64,000 nt of DNA from Limimaricola cinnabarinus (GCF_002723615.1 NZ_KZ304951.1:605054-669053), one strand, 5' to 3'; positions 15,448 to 24,982 are shown, counted from the stretch's first letter. Notes: generated by a model not told the origin, from the letters alone. A program made the numbers and translations.

Positions 15448-15542
15448 AACTGCCATTCCAACTGCGACGCATCGAATCACGCGCAAATTCGGTAAGTCAC
15501 CGGGACGCATTGGCGACAAGAGCAAAAAGAACGTAAGGAAGC

Positions 15543-15869
15543 ATGATGAAGGATTTCGTTGACGGCACCGCCTACAACAACGAGCAGGGCAACCGCGCCC
15601 GCAAGCTCTTCGCGGCCGTCGTCCTTGCCGCTCTGGATGACGCCATCGCCGACGACAAGAAATACGGCAACGGGCCCGAGCAGATCGCCCGCTGGGCGCG
15701 GTCGCGCGATGGGCGCGAGGTGCTGTCCTGCGCCGGGATCGACCCCAATGAGCGGGTCGTCGCGGGTCTGATGGAATTCGTGGGCAAGGGCGTGCGCACC
15801 TCGGTCGCGCTGTCGCGCGAGGAGAGCGAGCGTCGTCACGCCGCAGAGCTCGAGTCCCGCGCCGCCTGA
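15543..15869 (+). CDS. Small conserved protein (DUF6280-like), 108 residues
   Basis: Soluble, mostly helical small protein with very regular sequence ([40 protein letters not shown]) that I recall as a highly conserved Rhodobacteraceae family, DUF6280; no function is known. AAGGAAG at 15534-15540 supports the start, and two adjacent ATGs make 15543 or 15546 possible. Its own promoter lies opposite efp and a strong terminator follows at 15891, so it is a single-gene unit. Confidence 0.75.
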   Translation: MMKDFVDGTAYNNEQGNRARKLFAAVVLAALDDAIADDKKYGNGPEQIARWARSRDGREVLSCAGIDPNERVVAGLMEFVGKGVRTSVALSREESERRHAAELESRAA

Positions 15870-15890
15870 TCGCGGCCCGAGGACTTGTGA

Positions 15891-15924
15891 AAAACGCGCG
15901 GCTCCCCCCGGGGGCCGCGTTTTT
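15891..15924. terminator. Bidirectional terminator
   Basis: CGCGGC/GCCGCG stem extended by C/G pairs (15897-15919), flanked by AAAAA on the left and TTTTT on the right, so it can end transcription from both the small gene (stop 15869) and the convergent membrane gene (stop 15929). Confidence 0.8.
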
Positions 15925-15928
15925 CGTT

Positions 15929-16498
15929 TCAGAAGACGAAGCGCCAGATCCCCGAAGAGCCGAGCTCGGCGACGAGCAGCAGCGCAAGCGCCGCGCGCAT
16001 GGCGAGGCTCCTGAACCGCCACAGCATCCAGCCGGTGAGCGCGATCGACAGCCCCGCCTCCAGCGGGCCGACGATCCCGGCATGGTGATGGCGATCCCAG
16101 TAGCTGAACGGAGATTCGAAGCGCCAATCGCTCAGTGGCCAGAGCATGGGCCGCGCATCGGCCCCGTGCAGCGGCAGATCGAGCGCGAGATGCAACAATC
16201 CCGCCCCGGCAAAGGCCAGCAGCACCGGCCAACGCCGCCACAGCGCAAACGCCAGAAGCGCGGTCCAGATCGGGATCGAGTTGTCGATGGCGAAGACCGC
16301 CATCCAGGCGTCGGAAAAGTAATACTCCGAGAAGATGACCCGCGCGGGCACCTCCGACACGAAGCGCGCCCAGGCCACCATCAGGTAGAGCGACAGGTCC
16401 GGCGCCAGCCCGCCCAAAAGCGCCGCCGCCGTCACACGGGGCCGCCCCGGCTGGCCGAAGGCCGCCGCGCCGAAGATCAGATGCGCCGGCGTGTTCAT
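15929..16498 (-). CDS. Multi-pass membrane protein, YdjM-like metal-dependent hydrolase family
   Basis: 189 residues with about five hydrophobic segments. Conserved His/Asp positions are seen in [29 protein letters not shown] and DRHHHAG, the pattern of the YdjM/inner-membrane hydrolase-like family. Members are often mis-named as cobalamin proteins because they sit beside cobQ, as here. Function unknown. Divergent from cobQ with 71 bases between starts. Confidence 0.7.
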   Translation of the reverse strand: MNTPAHLIFGAAAFGQPGRPRVTAAALLGGLAPDLSLYLMVAWARFVSEVPARVIFSEYYFSDAWMAVFAIDNSIPIWTALLAFALWRRWPVLLAFAGAGLLHLALDLPLHGADARPMLWPLSDWRFESPFSYWDRHHHAGIVGPLEAGLSIALTGWMLWRFRSLAMRAALALLLVAELGSSGIWRFVF

Positions 16499-16569
16499 CG
16501 CTTTTCCCTTGCTGGCCCCGCCCCCGGACAGCTACCGCAGGGCGACGGCGAGCGGCAACGGGGATGCGC

Positions 16570-18018
16570 ATGGCACGGGCGATCATGATCCAGGGCGCGG
16601 GCTCGAATGTCGGCAAGTCGATGATCGTGGCGGGGCTGGCGCGCGCGCTGCGCAGGCGCGGCCTTTCGGTGGCGCCCTTCAAGCCGCAGAACATGTCGAA
16701 CAACGCCGCCGTGACGATGGATGGCGGCGAGATCGGCCGCGCGCAGGCGCTGCAGGCCCGCGCCGCCGGAATCGCGCCGCAGACCGACATGAATCCGGTG
16801 CTTCTGAAGCCCGAAAGCGAAACCGGCGCGCAGGTCGTGGTGCAGGGCCGAAGGCTCACCACCGCGCGGGCGCGCGATTACGCGGCGCTGAAGCCGACCC
16901 TGCTGCCGCGCGTGCTCGACAGCTTTCACCGCCTCGCCGCGGCGCATGATCTGGTCATCGTCGAGGGGGCGGGCAGCCCGGCGGAGGTGAACCTGCGGGC
17001 GGGCGACATCGCCAATATGGGCTTTGCGCAGGCCGCAGGGGTGCCGGTCGTTCTGCTGGGCGACATAGACCGGGGCGGCGTCATCGCGCAGCTCGTGGGC
17101 AGCCACGCGGTGCTCGATGCGGCGGATGCCGCGCTGATCCGCGGCTTCGCGGTCAACAAGTTTCGCGGCGATGCCGGCCTTTTCACCGATGGCATGGCCT
17201 TCATCGCCCAACGCACCGGCTGGGCGCCCTTGGGCATCGTGCCGCATTTCGCCCAAGCCTGGCGGCTGCCGGCGGAAGACAGCGCCGAGATCGTCTCGCG
17301 CCCCGGCGGGCCGGTGAAGATCGCCGTGCCGCGGCTGAACCGGATCGCCAATTTCGACGATCTCGATCCGCTCTCGGCCGAGCCGGATGTGAGCGTGGTC
17401 ATGATCGAACCGGGCCGCCCCCTGCCCGGCGATGCCGATCTGGTGCTCATTCCCGGTTCGAAATCGACCATCGCCGATCTCGCCGCCTTTCGCGCCGAGG
17501 GCTGGGACATCGACCTTGCCGCGCATCTGCGGCGCGGCGGGCAAGTGATGGGGATCTGCGGCGGCTATCAGATGCTGGGGCGCAGCATTGCCGACCCCGA
17601 GGGCATCGAAGGCGCGCCCGGCACCGTCGAGGGCCTGGGCCTTCTCGATGTGCACACCGTGATGCATCCCGAAAAGCGTCTCGGGCTGGTCGAGGGGCGG
17701 CTGCGAAGCGGCGGTGCGATCAGCGGCTACGAGATCCATATCGGCCGCACCGAGGGCCCCGATCACGCGGCGCGCCACTGGATCGAGATCGAGGGCCGGC
17801 CCGAAGGCGCGGCCAGCCCCGATGGCCGGGTGCGCGGCTGCTACCTGCACGGGCTGTTCTCGGATGATGGCTTTCGGGCGCAGGTGCTGGCGGAGCTGGG
17901 CGGTGCCTCGCGCGGCAGCTACGAGGCGGAGGTGGAGACGACGCTCGACGCGCTGGCCGCGCATCTGGAGCGGCATCTCGACATCGACCGCCTGCTCGAC
18001 CTCGCCGCCCCGGTCTGA
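16570..18018 (+). CDS. cobQ: Cobyric acid synthase
   Basis: 482 residues. Amidates the b, d, e and g carboxylates of adenosylcobyrinic diamide with glutamine in cobalamin synthesis. N-terminal P-loop-like ATPase [14 protein letters not shown], then [11 protein letters not shown], and a C-terminal glutamine amidotransferase domain with the nucleophile Cys in [10 protein letters not shown] and His in CYLHGLF. I chose ATG 16570 because CGGGG lies six bases upstream; ATG 16564 is two codons earlier. No other cobalamin gene is in the window and no B12 riboswitch precedes it. Confidence 0.95.
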   Translation: MARAIMIQGAGSNVGKSMIVAGLARALRRRGLSVAPFKPQNMSNNAAVTMDGGEIGRAQALQARAAGIAPQTDMNPVLLKPESETGAQVVVQGRRLTTARARDYAALKPTLLPRVLDSFHRLAAAHDLVIVEGAGSPAEVNLRAGDIANMGFAQAAGVPVVLLGDIDRGGVIAQLVGSHAVLDAADAALIRGFAVNKFRGDAGLFTDGMAFIAQRTGWAPLGIVPHFAQAWRLPAEDSAEIVSRPGGPVKIAVPRLNRIANFDDLDPLSAEPDVSVVMIEPGRPLPGDADLVLIPGSKSTIADLAAFRAEGWDIDLAAHLRRGGQVMGICGGYQMLGRSIADPEGIEGAPGTVEGLGLLDVHTVMHPEKRLGLVEGRLRSGGAISGYEIHIGRTEGPDHAARHWIEIEGRPEGAASPDGRVRGCYLHGLFSDDGFRAQVLAELGGASRGSYEAEVETTLDALAAHLERHLDIDRLLDLAAPV

Positions 18019-18022
18019 GCGA

Positions 18023-18913
18023 TCAGTCGACCTCGCCGCTGGCCAGCGCGCGGAAGATTTCGCGGCGCACCAGCTTGCGCAGGTTGCTTGTGATCCGGTC
18101 GCCGAGCGGGCCGCGCAGCTCTTCGCGCAGGACCTCGGTGACGATCCGGCGCAGCATTTCCTCGTCGACGATCGGCGCCTGCTCCGCCTCGGGACGGGCG
18201 CTTGGCGCGGCGCTTTCGGTAACGGGGGCCTTGACGCGCGCGGCCGGGATCGGCGCCTCTGTCGCCGCGGCCCGTGCCTCGGGGGCGGGATCGGCCTGCG
18301 GAGCCGTTTCCTCTGCCAGTCCGTCGTGGAACCGGGCCTCCGGCGCGGGGGCCTCGGTCGGCGCGGCCTGCACGCGCTGCGCGGCGCTCTCCTGCGCATG
18401 GGCGTGACGGCGGCTCAGGAAGGGCGCGTCCTCGGCCCGGGCGCTGGCCCAGTCCATCACCGGCGCCGGTTCGCTGCCATCGGGCTCCCATTCCTCGACC
18501 TGATGGGTGATCGCCGATTCGAGCTCGGCGATCGTCGCTTCGAGCCGCGATCTGAGCCCCGGCTCCTGCGAGGGCGCGGCCTGGGGCAGATCGGGCGCTT
18601 CGAAATCATCATCGGGCGCCTCCGCCGCGCCGCGCCCTGTGGCGGGCGGAAACGGCGCGGGCGACGGGGCAGATGACGGGGCTTCGGCGGCGGGCGGTTC
18701 GGCCCGGCCGGCAACCCGCAGCGCCGGGGTCAGCACCAGCGGCGCATCGGCACGGCGCTCGGGGCGCGCGCGGGCCGGAGCGGCCGCCGCCTGCTCCGAC
18801 CGGTCGACGGGGCGCGGCCCCGGCGCCGGGGCCTGCTGCTCGCCATCGGCAAGCAACCTGCGGATGGAGGACAGGACATCCTCGATTTCGACGCTCTTGA
18901 CCGGATCGGACAT
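18023..18913 (-). CDS. PopZ-like cell-pole organising protein (DUF2497)
   Basis: 296 residues. A short conserved N-terminal helix IEDVLSSIRRLLADGE, a long Pro/Ala/Glu-rich, probably disordered middle (about residues 25-225) and a conserved C-terminal helical domain EMLRRIVTEVLREELRGPLG / RKLVRREIFRAL. This is the architecture of PopZ, the polar hub of alphaproteobacteria that multimerises through the C-terminus and recruits clients through the N-terminal helix. The linker is much longer and more proline-rich than in Caulobacter PopZ (177 residues, recalled). Start at MSDPVKSVEIED; it converges on cobQ with four bases between stops. Confidence 0.75.
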   Translation of the reverse strand: MSDPVKSVEIEDVLSSIRRLLADGEQQAPAPGPRPVDRSEQAAAAPARARPERRADAPLVLTPALRVAGRAEPPAAEAPSSAPSPAPFPPATGRGAAEAPDDDFEAPDLPQAAPSQEPGLRSRLEATIAELESAITHQVEEWEPDGSEPAPVMDWASARAEDAPFLSRRHAHAQESAAQRVQAAPTEAPAPEARFHDGLAEETAPQADPAPEARAAATEAPIPAARVKAPVTESAAPSARPEAEQAPIVDEEMLRRIVTEVLREELRGPLGDRITSNLRKLVRREIFRALASGEVD

Positions 18914-18985
18914 GTTCCACCCTGCTTGCCTCGGATGAAGTCTAGCGAAGGCCGCAGGTTCGGGCAAGAATCCTGCCAGCCGCGG

Positions 18986-20389
18986 TTAACGACCGATGGC
19001 CTCGAGCACCCGGTCGAGCGCGCGGCCCTGCTCCGAGCTTCCCGAGGGCGCGTTGCGCACGAGGTTGTAATAGGCGGTCGGGTCGTAGACCTGCACCGGA
19101 AGGCCCAGCTGCTCCGCCGTCAGCCGGCCGATCGCCGACAGCACGACATAGGTCGCCAGCGTCTCGTCGATCTGCGCCGAGACGAGCGTGGCGCGCGCAT
19201 CGAGCAGGTCCTGCTCGGCATTGAGCACGTCGAGCGTGGTCCGCGCGCCGAGCTGCGCCTCTTCGCGCAGCCCGTCGAAGGCGACCTGTGCCGCGCGCAC
19301 CTCGCGGCCCGAGGCCTCGATGCTGGCGCGGGCGACCTGCAACAGCGCATAGGCATTGGCGACATTGCGGTCGATGGTGCGGCTGGAGTTCAGAAGCGCG
19401 GCGCGCGCGGCGTCGCGGCGGGCCTTGGCCTCGCGCACCCGGCTCTCGACCCGACCGCCGGAATAGAGCGTCTGGTCGAGCGACAGGCCGATCGATTCGG
19501 AGTCCTCGAATTCATTGTCGATCGAGATGCTGCTGCCGAGCGACAGGGTCGGGCGTTTCGCGGCCTCGGCGGCGGCGATGTTGAGCTCCGCCACGCTGAT
19601 CGAATGCTGGGCCTGGAGAATGGCCGGATGTTCGCGCCGCGCGATGGCCTGCGCCTCTTCGAGGCTGCCGGGAATCCGCGCATCGGGAACCGTGGCGAGC
19701 GAGCCGGGCGCGCGGCCCACCGCGGCGCGGAACTCGGCCTGCGCCTGGACGAGATCGCCCTCATTGGCGGCAAGCGCACTGCGCGCCGAAGCAAGCTGCG
19801 CCTCGGCGAGCGAGACGTCCGTCCGCGTGATCTCGCCCACTTCGAAGCGGTCGCGCGCGGCCTGAAGCTCCTGCGTGATGAGCCGCAGGTTGTTGCGGCG
19901 CAGCTCGACGAAGGCCGCGGCCCGCTGCACGCCGAGATAGGCATCGACGATCCGTTGCAGCACCTGCAGCTCGACCTGGCGCAGCTGCTCGCGGGTCGAC
20001 AGCACCAGCGCCTTTTGCGAATCCAGACTGTAGCGGGTCTGGCCACCATCATAGAGCAGCAGCGAGGCCGAAAGCGTGGCCTGCGCGCTCAGGTTGATGT
20101 TGTCGAACTCGATATCGTTTGCGCGGCGCTCCGCGGCATTGAGCCCGCGGATGCTGGAGCTCGATGCGGCGCTCGTGTTCGCCGACCAGCTGATGATCGG
20201 CCGCAGCGTGGCCAGCAGCTGCGCCGAGCCCTCGTCGGCAGCGCGCAGCAGCGCCCGGTTCTGTTCCAGCAGGCCGCTGTTCTCATAGCCATAGGCCAGG
20301 GCATCCGCGAGCGTCTCGGCCCGCGTCGCCCCGGCCAGCGCGGCGGCAAGACCGGCGCCCAAAATCAAGCTTCCCCAAAATCGCCGCAT
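18986..20389 (-). CDS. tolC: TolC-family outer-membrane efflux protein
   Basis: 467 residues with a signal peptide (about residues 1-24, cleaved near ATRAET), and two outer-membrane-efflux repeats made of long heptad-rich helices. TolC trimers form the outer-membrane duct for type I secretion and RND efflux. This could serve RTX-type exporters elsewhere in the genome. It is 34 bases downstream of the methyltransferase gene, an order common in Rhodobacteraceae, so likely one transcript. Confidence 0.92.
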   Translation of the reverse strand: MRRFWGSLILGAGLAAALAGATRAETLADALAYGYENSGLLEQNRALLRAADEGSAQLLATLRPIISWSANTSAASSSSIRGLNAAERRANDIEFDNINLSAQATLSASLLLYDGGQTRYSLDSQKALVLSTREQLRQVELQVLQRIVDAYLGVQRAAAFVELRRNNLRLITQELQAARDRFEVGEITRTDVSLAEAQLASARSALAANEGDLVQAQAEFRAAVGRAPGSLATVPDARIPGSLEEAQAIARREHPAILQAQHSISVAELNIAAAEAAKRPTLSLGSSISIDNEFEDSESIGLSLDQTLYSGGRVESRVREAKARRDAARAALLNSSRTIDRNVANAYALLQVARASIEASGREVRAAQVAFDGLREEAQLGARTTLDVLNAEQDLLDARATLVSAQIDETLATYVVLSAIGRLTAEQLGLPVQVYDPTAYYNLVRNAPSGSSEQGRALDRVLEAIGR

Positions 20390-20423
20390 AGCGCCCCACT
20401 CTGTTTTCTTGTCGTTGTTCGAC

Positions 20424-21107
20424 TTACAGCACGAAGTCCCGTGTCGCTTCGAAGCCCTTCAAAAGCGGGGCCCCGGCATTGAAGGCAAAGCGCCAGGAGA
20501 TGCGGCCGTCGATCTTGTAGCCGATTCGGACGACGCCGAGCGCGCCTTCGGCAAAGATCGCGGCGACCCGTCCGCCTTCGCGCAGCTGCTCGGCCAGCGC
20601 ATCGGGGAAACGCTCGATGGCGCCTTGCAGGATGATCACGTCGTAGGGCGCGCTCTTGGGCGCGCCTTCGTTGAGCGGCCCGCAGATCACGGCGGCGTTG
20701 TCGACGCCGTTCTCGGAGAGCAGCGATTGCGCCTCGGCGGCGCGCGCCTCGTCATCCTCGACCGCGGCGACGAAGCCCGCCATCCGCGCCAGAAGCGCGG
20801 TGGAATAGCCCAGCCCGCAGCCCAGATCGAGCACCGCGTCCTGCGGATCGATCTCGAGCCCGTCGAGCATCTTGGCCAGCGTGCGCGGCTCCAGCACCAC
20901 CCGGTCGTCGCTCAGCACGAGGTTCTCGCCCACATAGGCGGCCTCGCGCATCGCGGCGGGGACATAGGCTTCGCGGGGAACATCGAGCATCGCGTCGATG
21001 ATCGGGAATTTCGTCACGTCGGAGGGCCGCACCTGGGTGTCGACCATGAAGACGCGGCGGGTCGCATAATCAACCACGGACCGGACTCTTTCGTTCAGTT
21101 TCGCCAT
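20424..21107 (-). CDS. Protein-L-isoaspartate O-methyltransferase family protein
   Basis: 227 residues. S-adenosylmethionine-binding motif VLDLGCGLGYSTALLARM and the PCMT N-terminal pattern MREAAYVGENLVLSDDRVVLEP. The classical Pcm substrate loop is altered compared with true repair enzymes, so I call the family only. Start at MAKLNERVRSVVDYA. First gene of a probable operon with tolC; a link between the two functions is not obvious. Confidence 0.85.
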   Translation of the reverse strand: MAKLNERVRSVVDYATRRVFMVDTQVRPSDVTKFPIIDAMLDVPREAYVPAAMREAAYVGENLVLSDDRVVLEPRTLAKMLDGLEIDPQDAVLDLGCGLGYSTALLARMAGFVAAVEDDEARAAEAQSLLSENGVDNAAVICGPLNEGAPKSAPYDVIILQGAIERFPDALAEQLREGGRVAAIFAEGALGVVRIGYKIDGRISWRFAFNAGAPLLKGFEATRDFVL

Positions 21108-21275
21108 GGCCCTGATGCCACAATGCCGGCGAAGCGGCAACTGCGCAGCGCCCCCTGCCCGCCCCGCGCCGCGGCACGGGGCCTGCGGGTCACACTCGGC
21201 CGCCCCTTCGCGGCGGACCCCGCGCGATAACCGCTTGACGCCCCCTTCGGCAGACCCTAGTGACACCGGCACCGA

Positions 21276-21349
21276 GGCGGGTTGGCGGAGTGGTTACGCA
21301 GCGGATTGCAAATCCGTGCACACCGGTTCGATTCCGGTACCCGCCTCCA
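21276..21349 (+). tRNA. tRNA-Cys (anticodon GCA)
   Basis: 74 nucleotides. Acceptor stem GGCGGGT/ACCCGCC, D arm with GGAGTGGTTACGC, anticodon arm GGATT-GCA-AATCC with the anticodon at 21308-21310, T arm CCGGTTCGATTCCGG, discriminator T and encoded CCA at 21347-21349. All four stems form. Confidence 0.97.
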
Positions 21350-21366
21350 TTTCCCCCTGTTCTGGA

Positions 21367-22620
21367 TCAGCCGCGCGGCGTTTCGCTCGACCGCTCCATC
21401 GCCCAGCCGACGCTGAAGCCATGCAGCAAGGTCGAGGCGAGGATCACCAGCGCCACCAGCGACCACAGGGCATCCTCGTTCAGGAACTCCATGTGGCTGC
21501 CCGCGTAGCACAGGTAGTAGATCGAACCGATGCCGCGCACGCCGTAGACCGCGACGATGCCGCGATCGCGCGGGTCCATGCCCATGCCTGCCATCGCGAC
21601 CCACCCCGCCACCGGCCGGATCACCAGCAGGAACACCAGTGCGAGTGCGACCTGCATCCATGTCAGATCGGCGATGAGCAGCGGCAGCATCGTGCCCAGC
21701 GCCACCAAGAGCGCCGCCGTCAGGGCGTTTTCTATCGATTCGGAGAAATCATGCAGGCGGCGGTGGAACTGGTGGTCCTTCTCGATCCGGCGCAGCGTCA
21801 GCCCCAGCACCGCCACGGCCATGAAGCCATAGCCCTCGATCAGCTCGGTCGAGCCGTAGCACAGCAGGATGCCTGCCAGCGCGACGACGCCCGAGCCGGT
21901 CTGCGCCAGCGCCGCGTCGGGCGGCAGGCGGAACAGCACGTAGCCCAGCGCCTTGGCCCCGAGCCAGCCCACAACCGTGCCGACCGCGATCCGGTAGAGC
22001 ACGTCGCGCCACAGCCAGTCGAAGGCCCATGCGCCGGGGTTGAGCCCTTCGGCCGCGACGATCAGCCCAAGATAGACGAAGGGAAAGGCCAGCCCGTCAT
22101 TGAGCGCGGCCTCCGTGGTCAAGGTGAAGCGCACCGGGTGCTCCTTGCCCTCCTGCGGCGGGCCGACCTGCACGTCGGCGGCCAGCACCGGGTCGGTCGG
22201 GGCCAGCACCGCGCCCAGAAGGATCGCGCCCGCGACGGTCATCCCTTCGAGCCCCACCCCAAGCAAGGCGACCGCGAAGATCGTCAGCGGCATGGCGATG
22301 CCCAGCATCCGGAAGGTCGCCCCCCAGCGCTTCCAGGGGCGCAGCTCGTCGAGCCGCATGCCGGAGCCGAACAGCGCGACGATGACGGTCAGCTCGCTCA
22401 CCAGCTCCCATGGCAGCGGCGTCTCGCGCGGATCGGGCAGCGTCAGGATATCGGGGAGCAAAAGCGCCACGCCCGCGCCGAACAGGATCATCAAGGGCGC
22501 CGCCGCCGGCTCGCGCTTGGAGATCAGCCGCGGCAGCCAGCGCGCGAGGATGACGACGATGCCCAGCACCGCCAGCGCCACGTGGTAGGGGTTCAGCCCG
22601 AAAAACGGCTCGCCTTGCAT
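21367..22620 (-). CDS. Cation:proton antiporter, CPA1/NhaP type
   Basis: 417 residues from ATG 22620, with about twelve hydrophobic segments. The ion-binding region shows LLGAVLAPTDPVLAADVQVG and later TTEAALNDGLAFPFV, the TDP and ND motifs of CPA1 antiporters. It exchanges Na+ or K+ for protons across the inner membrane. An in-frame ATG at 22644 is an alternative start. Its end lies 17 bases after tRNA-Cys on the opposite strand. Confidence 0.88.
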   Translation of the reverse strand: MQGEPFFGLNPYHVALAVLGIVVILARWLPRLISKREPAAAPLMILFGAGVALLLPDILTLPDPRETPLPWELVSELTVIVALFGSGMRLDELRPWKRWGATFRMLGIAMPLTIFAVALLGVGLEGMTVAGAILLGAVLAPTDPVLAADVQVGPPQEGKEHPVRFTLTTEAALNDGLAFPFVYLGLIVAAEGLNPGAWAFDWLWRDVLYRIAVGTVVGWLGAKALGYVLFRLPPDAALAQTGSGVVALAGILLCYGSTELIEGYGFMAVAVLGLTLRRIEKDHQFHRRLHDFSESIENALTAALLVALGTMLPLLIADLTWMQVALALVFLLVIRPVAGWVAMAGMGMDPRDRGIVAVYGVRGIGSIYYLCYAGSHMEFLNEDALWSLVALVILASTLLHGFSVGWAMERSSETPRG

Positions 22621-22818
22621 CTTGTCCCGGCTCCCTGCGCCCATGCTCGCGTCACCGGCTAAACTGCGGCGCGGCGGGGGCACGGCAAGTGCGGGCGTCG
22701 CGGCAATGGCGGGGCCGCCCGGCGGCGGGATCGCGCCGCCCGAGGGCCGCGTGGCGTGACAGGTCCCTCCGCGCTCCCTAGTCTCGCGCGCGCACCCCCC
22801 AGCCGAACGGAGCCCGAC

Positions 22819-24054
22819 ATGCTGCGCCTATTGCTGCTTCTCGCCACGCTCGCCCTGCCCGGCCCGCTCGCCGCGCAGGATCGCCCCGCGGTCGAGCGGC
22901 AGTTCCGGGGCTGGCTCGAACAGCGGATCTGGCCGCGCGCCCGCGAAGACGGCGTCTCGCGCGGCGTGTTCGAAGCGGCCTTCTCGGGCGTCACCCTCGA
23001 CTGGGACCTGCCCGACCTCGTGCCGCCCGGCACGAGCGGCACCGCGCCGCGCCGACAGCGGCAGGCCGAGTTTGCCAGCCCCGGCGCCTATTTCCGGCGC
23101 GGCGCGGTCGAGGGCGCGGCTTCGGTCGGCCGGCAGATGGCCGCGCGCCACGCGGGCGCCCTGTCGCGCGTGGAACGGGCGACAGGCGTGCCCGGTCACA
23201 TCATCCTCGCGATCTGGGGCCGCGAAAGCGCCTATGGCCGCGCCGCGATCCCGCATGACGCCTTTCGCGTGCTGGGCACCAAGGGCTTCATGGACCGCCG
23301 GGCCGACTACTTCACCGCCGAGCTTCTGGCCGCCCTGCGCATCGCACAGGCCGGGCATGTCGCGCCCCGGGCGATGAAATCGAGCTGGGCGGGCGCGCTG
23401 GGCCAGCCGCAATTCATGCCGTCAAGCTTCCTGACCCATGCCGCCGACGGCGATGGCGACGGGCGGGCCGACATCTGGCGCTCCGAGGCCGATACCATCG
23501 CCTCGATCGGCACCTATCTCGCGCGGCATGGCTGGGTCGCGGGGCGCGACTGGGGCTTCGAGGTGCGCGTGCCTGCCTCGGTCTCCTGCGCGCTCGAGGG
23601 CCCCGATCAGGGCCGCGCGATCCGCGACTGGGCCGCGATGGGGATCACCCGCGTCTCCGGCCGCCCCTTCCCCGATCACGAGGCCCGCGCCGAAGGCTTC
23701 CTGCTGATGCCCGCCGGGCGGCATGGCCCGGCCTTCATCGTCACGCCGAACTTCTACGTGCTCAAGGACTACAACATGAGCGATCTCTACGCGCTCTTCG
23801 TCGGCCATGTCGGCGACCGGATCGCCTATGGCTCGGGCGATTTCGCGGGGCGCTGGGGCGCGGTCGGCGGGCTGATGCGCTCGGACGTGGCGGCGATGCA
23901 GCGCGCGCTGGAGGCGATGGGCCACGATGTCGGCGGCGCGGACGGGCTCGCAGGCTACAAGACCCGCCGCTCCATCGGGCGCTGGCAGCAGGCCACGGGA
24001 CAGGCCCCGACCTGCTTTCCCGACGGCGCGATGAAAGCCGCGCTTCTTCGCTGA
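22819..24054 (+). CDS. MltB-family lytic murein transglycosylase with peptidoglycan-binding domain
   Basis: 411 residues. Signal peptide residues 1-19, SLT_2/MltB catalytic domain to about residue 325 with catalytic Glu136 in IWGRESAYG and the SWAGALGQPQFMPSSFL block, then a C-terminal peptidoglycan-binding-1 repeat (residues about 345-405, VAAMQRALEAMGHDVGGADG). It cleaves glycan strands with formation of 1,6-anhydromuropeptides in the periplasm. No lipobox, so it is probably soluble. Single-gene unit. Confidence 0.92.
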   Translation: MLRLLLLLATLALPGPLAAQDRPAVERQFRGWLEQRIWPRAREDGVSRGVFEAAFSGVTLDWDLPDLVPPGTSGTAPRRQRQAEFASPGAYFRRGAVEGAASVGRQMAARHAGALSRVERATGVPGHIILAIWGRESAYGRAAIPHDAFRVLGTKGFMDRRADYFTAELLAALRIAQAGHVAPRAMKSSWAGALGQPQFMPSSFLTHAADGDGDGRADIWRSEADTIASIGTYLARHGWVAGRDWGFEVRVPASVSCALEGPDQGRAIRDWAAMGITRVSGRPFPDHEARAEGFLLMPAGRHGPAFIVTPNFYVLKDYNMSDLYALFVGHVGDRIAYGSGDFAGRWGAVGGLMRSDVAAMQRALEAMGHDVGGADGLAGYKTRRSIGRWQQATGQAPTCFPDGAMKAALLR

Positions 24055-24061
24055 GAGCCCA

Positions 24062-24093
24062 TGAAAAGGGCCGGTGCCCCGAGGCACCGGCCC
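24062..24093 (-). terminator. Terminator after yghU
   Basis: 11-bp perfect stem GGGCCGGTGCC / GGCACCGGCCC with a 4-base loop; on the minus strand TTTTCAT follows. It lies 23 bases after the yghU stop; no U-tract exists on the plus side. Confidence 0.8.
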
Positions 24094-24115
24094 GGCGTTG
24101 GGCAAGAGGGCGGCC

Positions 24116-24982
24116 TCAGCCGCCGATCTTGTCTTGCGTCCTGGTCTCGAAATCCTCGGCCGAATGACGCTCGTGCAACTGCAGCGCCGGATCGCCGAAG
24201 GCGCGGTTGACCATCCGGCCCCGCTGCACCGCCGGGCGCGCGTCGATCGCCTTGGCCCAGCGCATCACATGGCTGTAGCTCTCGACATCGAGAAACTCCG
24301 CCGCGTCGTAGAGACGCCCCAGCACCAGCTGGCCGTACCAGGCCCAGATCGCCATGTCGGCGATGGAATATTCATCCGCCATGAACTCATGCTCGGCCAA
24401 ATGCCGGTCCAGCACGTCGAGCTGGCGCTTGGTCTCCATCGTGAAACGATTAATCGGGTATTCGAACTTCTCGGGCGCATAGGCATAGAAATGCCCGAAG
24501 CCGCCACCGAGATAGGGCGCGCTGCCCATCTGCCAGAACAACCAGCTCAGCGCCTCGGTGCGCCGTCCCGCCTCCTTGGGCAAAAAGGCCCCGAACTTCT
24601 CGGCCAGGTGCAGCAGGATCGCCCCCGATTCGAACACGCGCTGCGGCGCCTCGCCCGAGCGGTCGAGCAGCGCCGGGATCTTGGAGTTCGGGTTCAACTC
24701 GACGAAGCCCGAGCCGAACTGGTCGCCATCGCCGATCCTGATCAGCCAGGCGTCGTATTCCGCGCCCGTGTGCCCCGCTTCGAGCAGCTCCTCGAACAGC
24801 ACCGTGACCTTCACCCCGTTGGGCGTGGCCATCGAATAAAGCTGGAACGGATGCTCCCCCTCGGGCAGCGCCTTGTCATGCGTGGCCCCGGCAACGGGGC
24901 GGTTGGTCTTGGCGAACTGGCCGCCATTCTCGGCATCCCAGCTCCACACCTTGGGCGGGGTATAGTCGGCATTGTCCTTCAT
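24116..24982 (-). CDS. yghU: YghU-type glutathione S-transferase / disulfide-bond oxidoreductase
   Basis: 288 residues, typical of the Nu-class GSTs. The N-terminal thioredoxin fold carries the class motif ATPNGVKVTVLFEE and NPNSKIPALLD, followed by ESGAILLHLAEKFG and an all-helical C-terminal domain with APYLGGGFGHFYAYAPEKFEYPINR. Enzymes of this class reduce disulfides with two bound glutathiones. I used MKDNADYTPP as start, the conserved N-terminus; the frame stays open 72 codons further without conservation. Confidence 0.93.
   Translation of the reverse strand: MKDNADYTPPKVWSWDAENGGQFAKTNRPVAGATHDKALPEGEHPFQLYSMATPNGVKVTVLFEELLEAGHTGAEYDAWLIRIGDGDQFGSGFVELNPNSKIPALLDRSGEAPQRVFESGAILLHLAEKFGAFLPKEAGRRTEALSWLFWQMGSAPYLGGGFGHFYAYAPEKFEYPINRFTMETKRQLDVLDRHLAEHEFMADEYSIADMAIWAWYGQLVLGRLYDAAEFLDVESYSHVMRWAKAIDARPAVQRGRMVNRAFGDPALQLHERHSAEDFETRTQDKIGG

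Noticed and set aside
16499..16569. Cobalamin riboswitch before cobQ
   Set aside because: Only about 70 bases separate the divergent starts and no B12-box-like sequence is seen.
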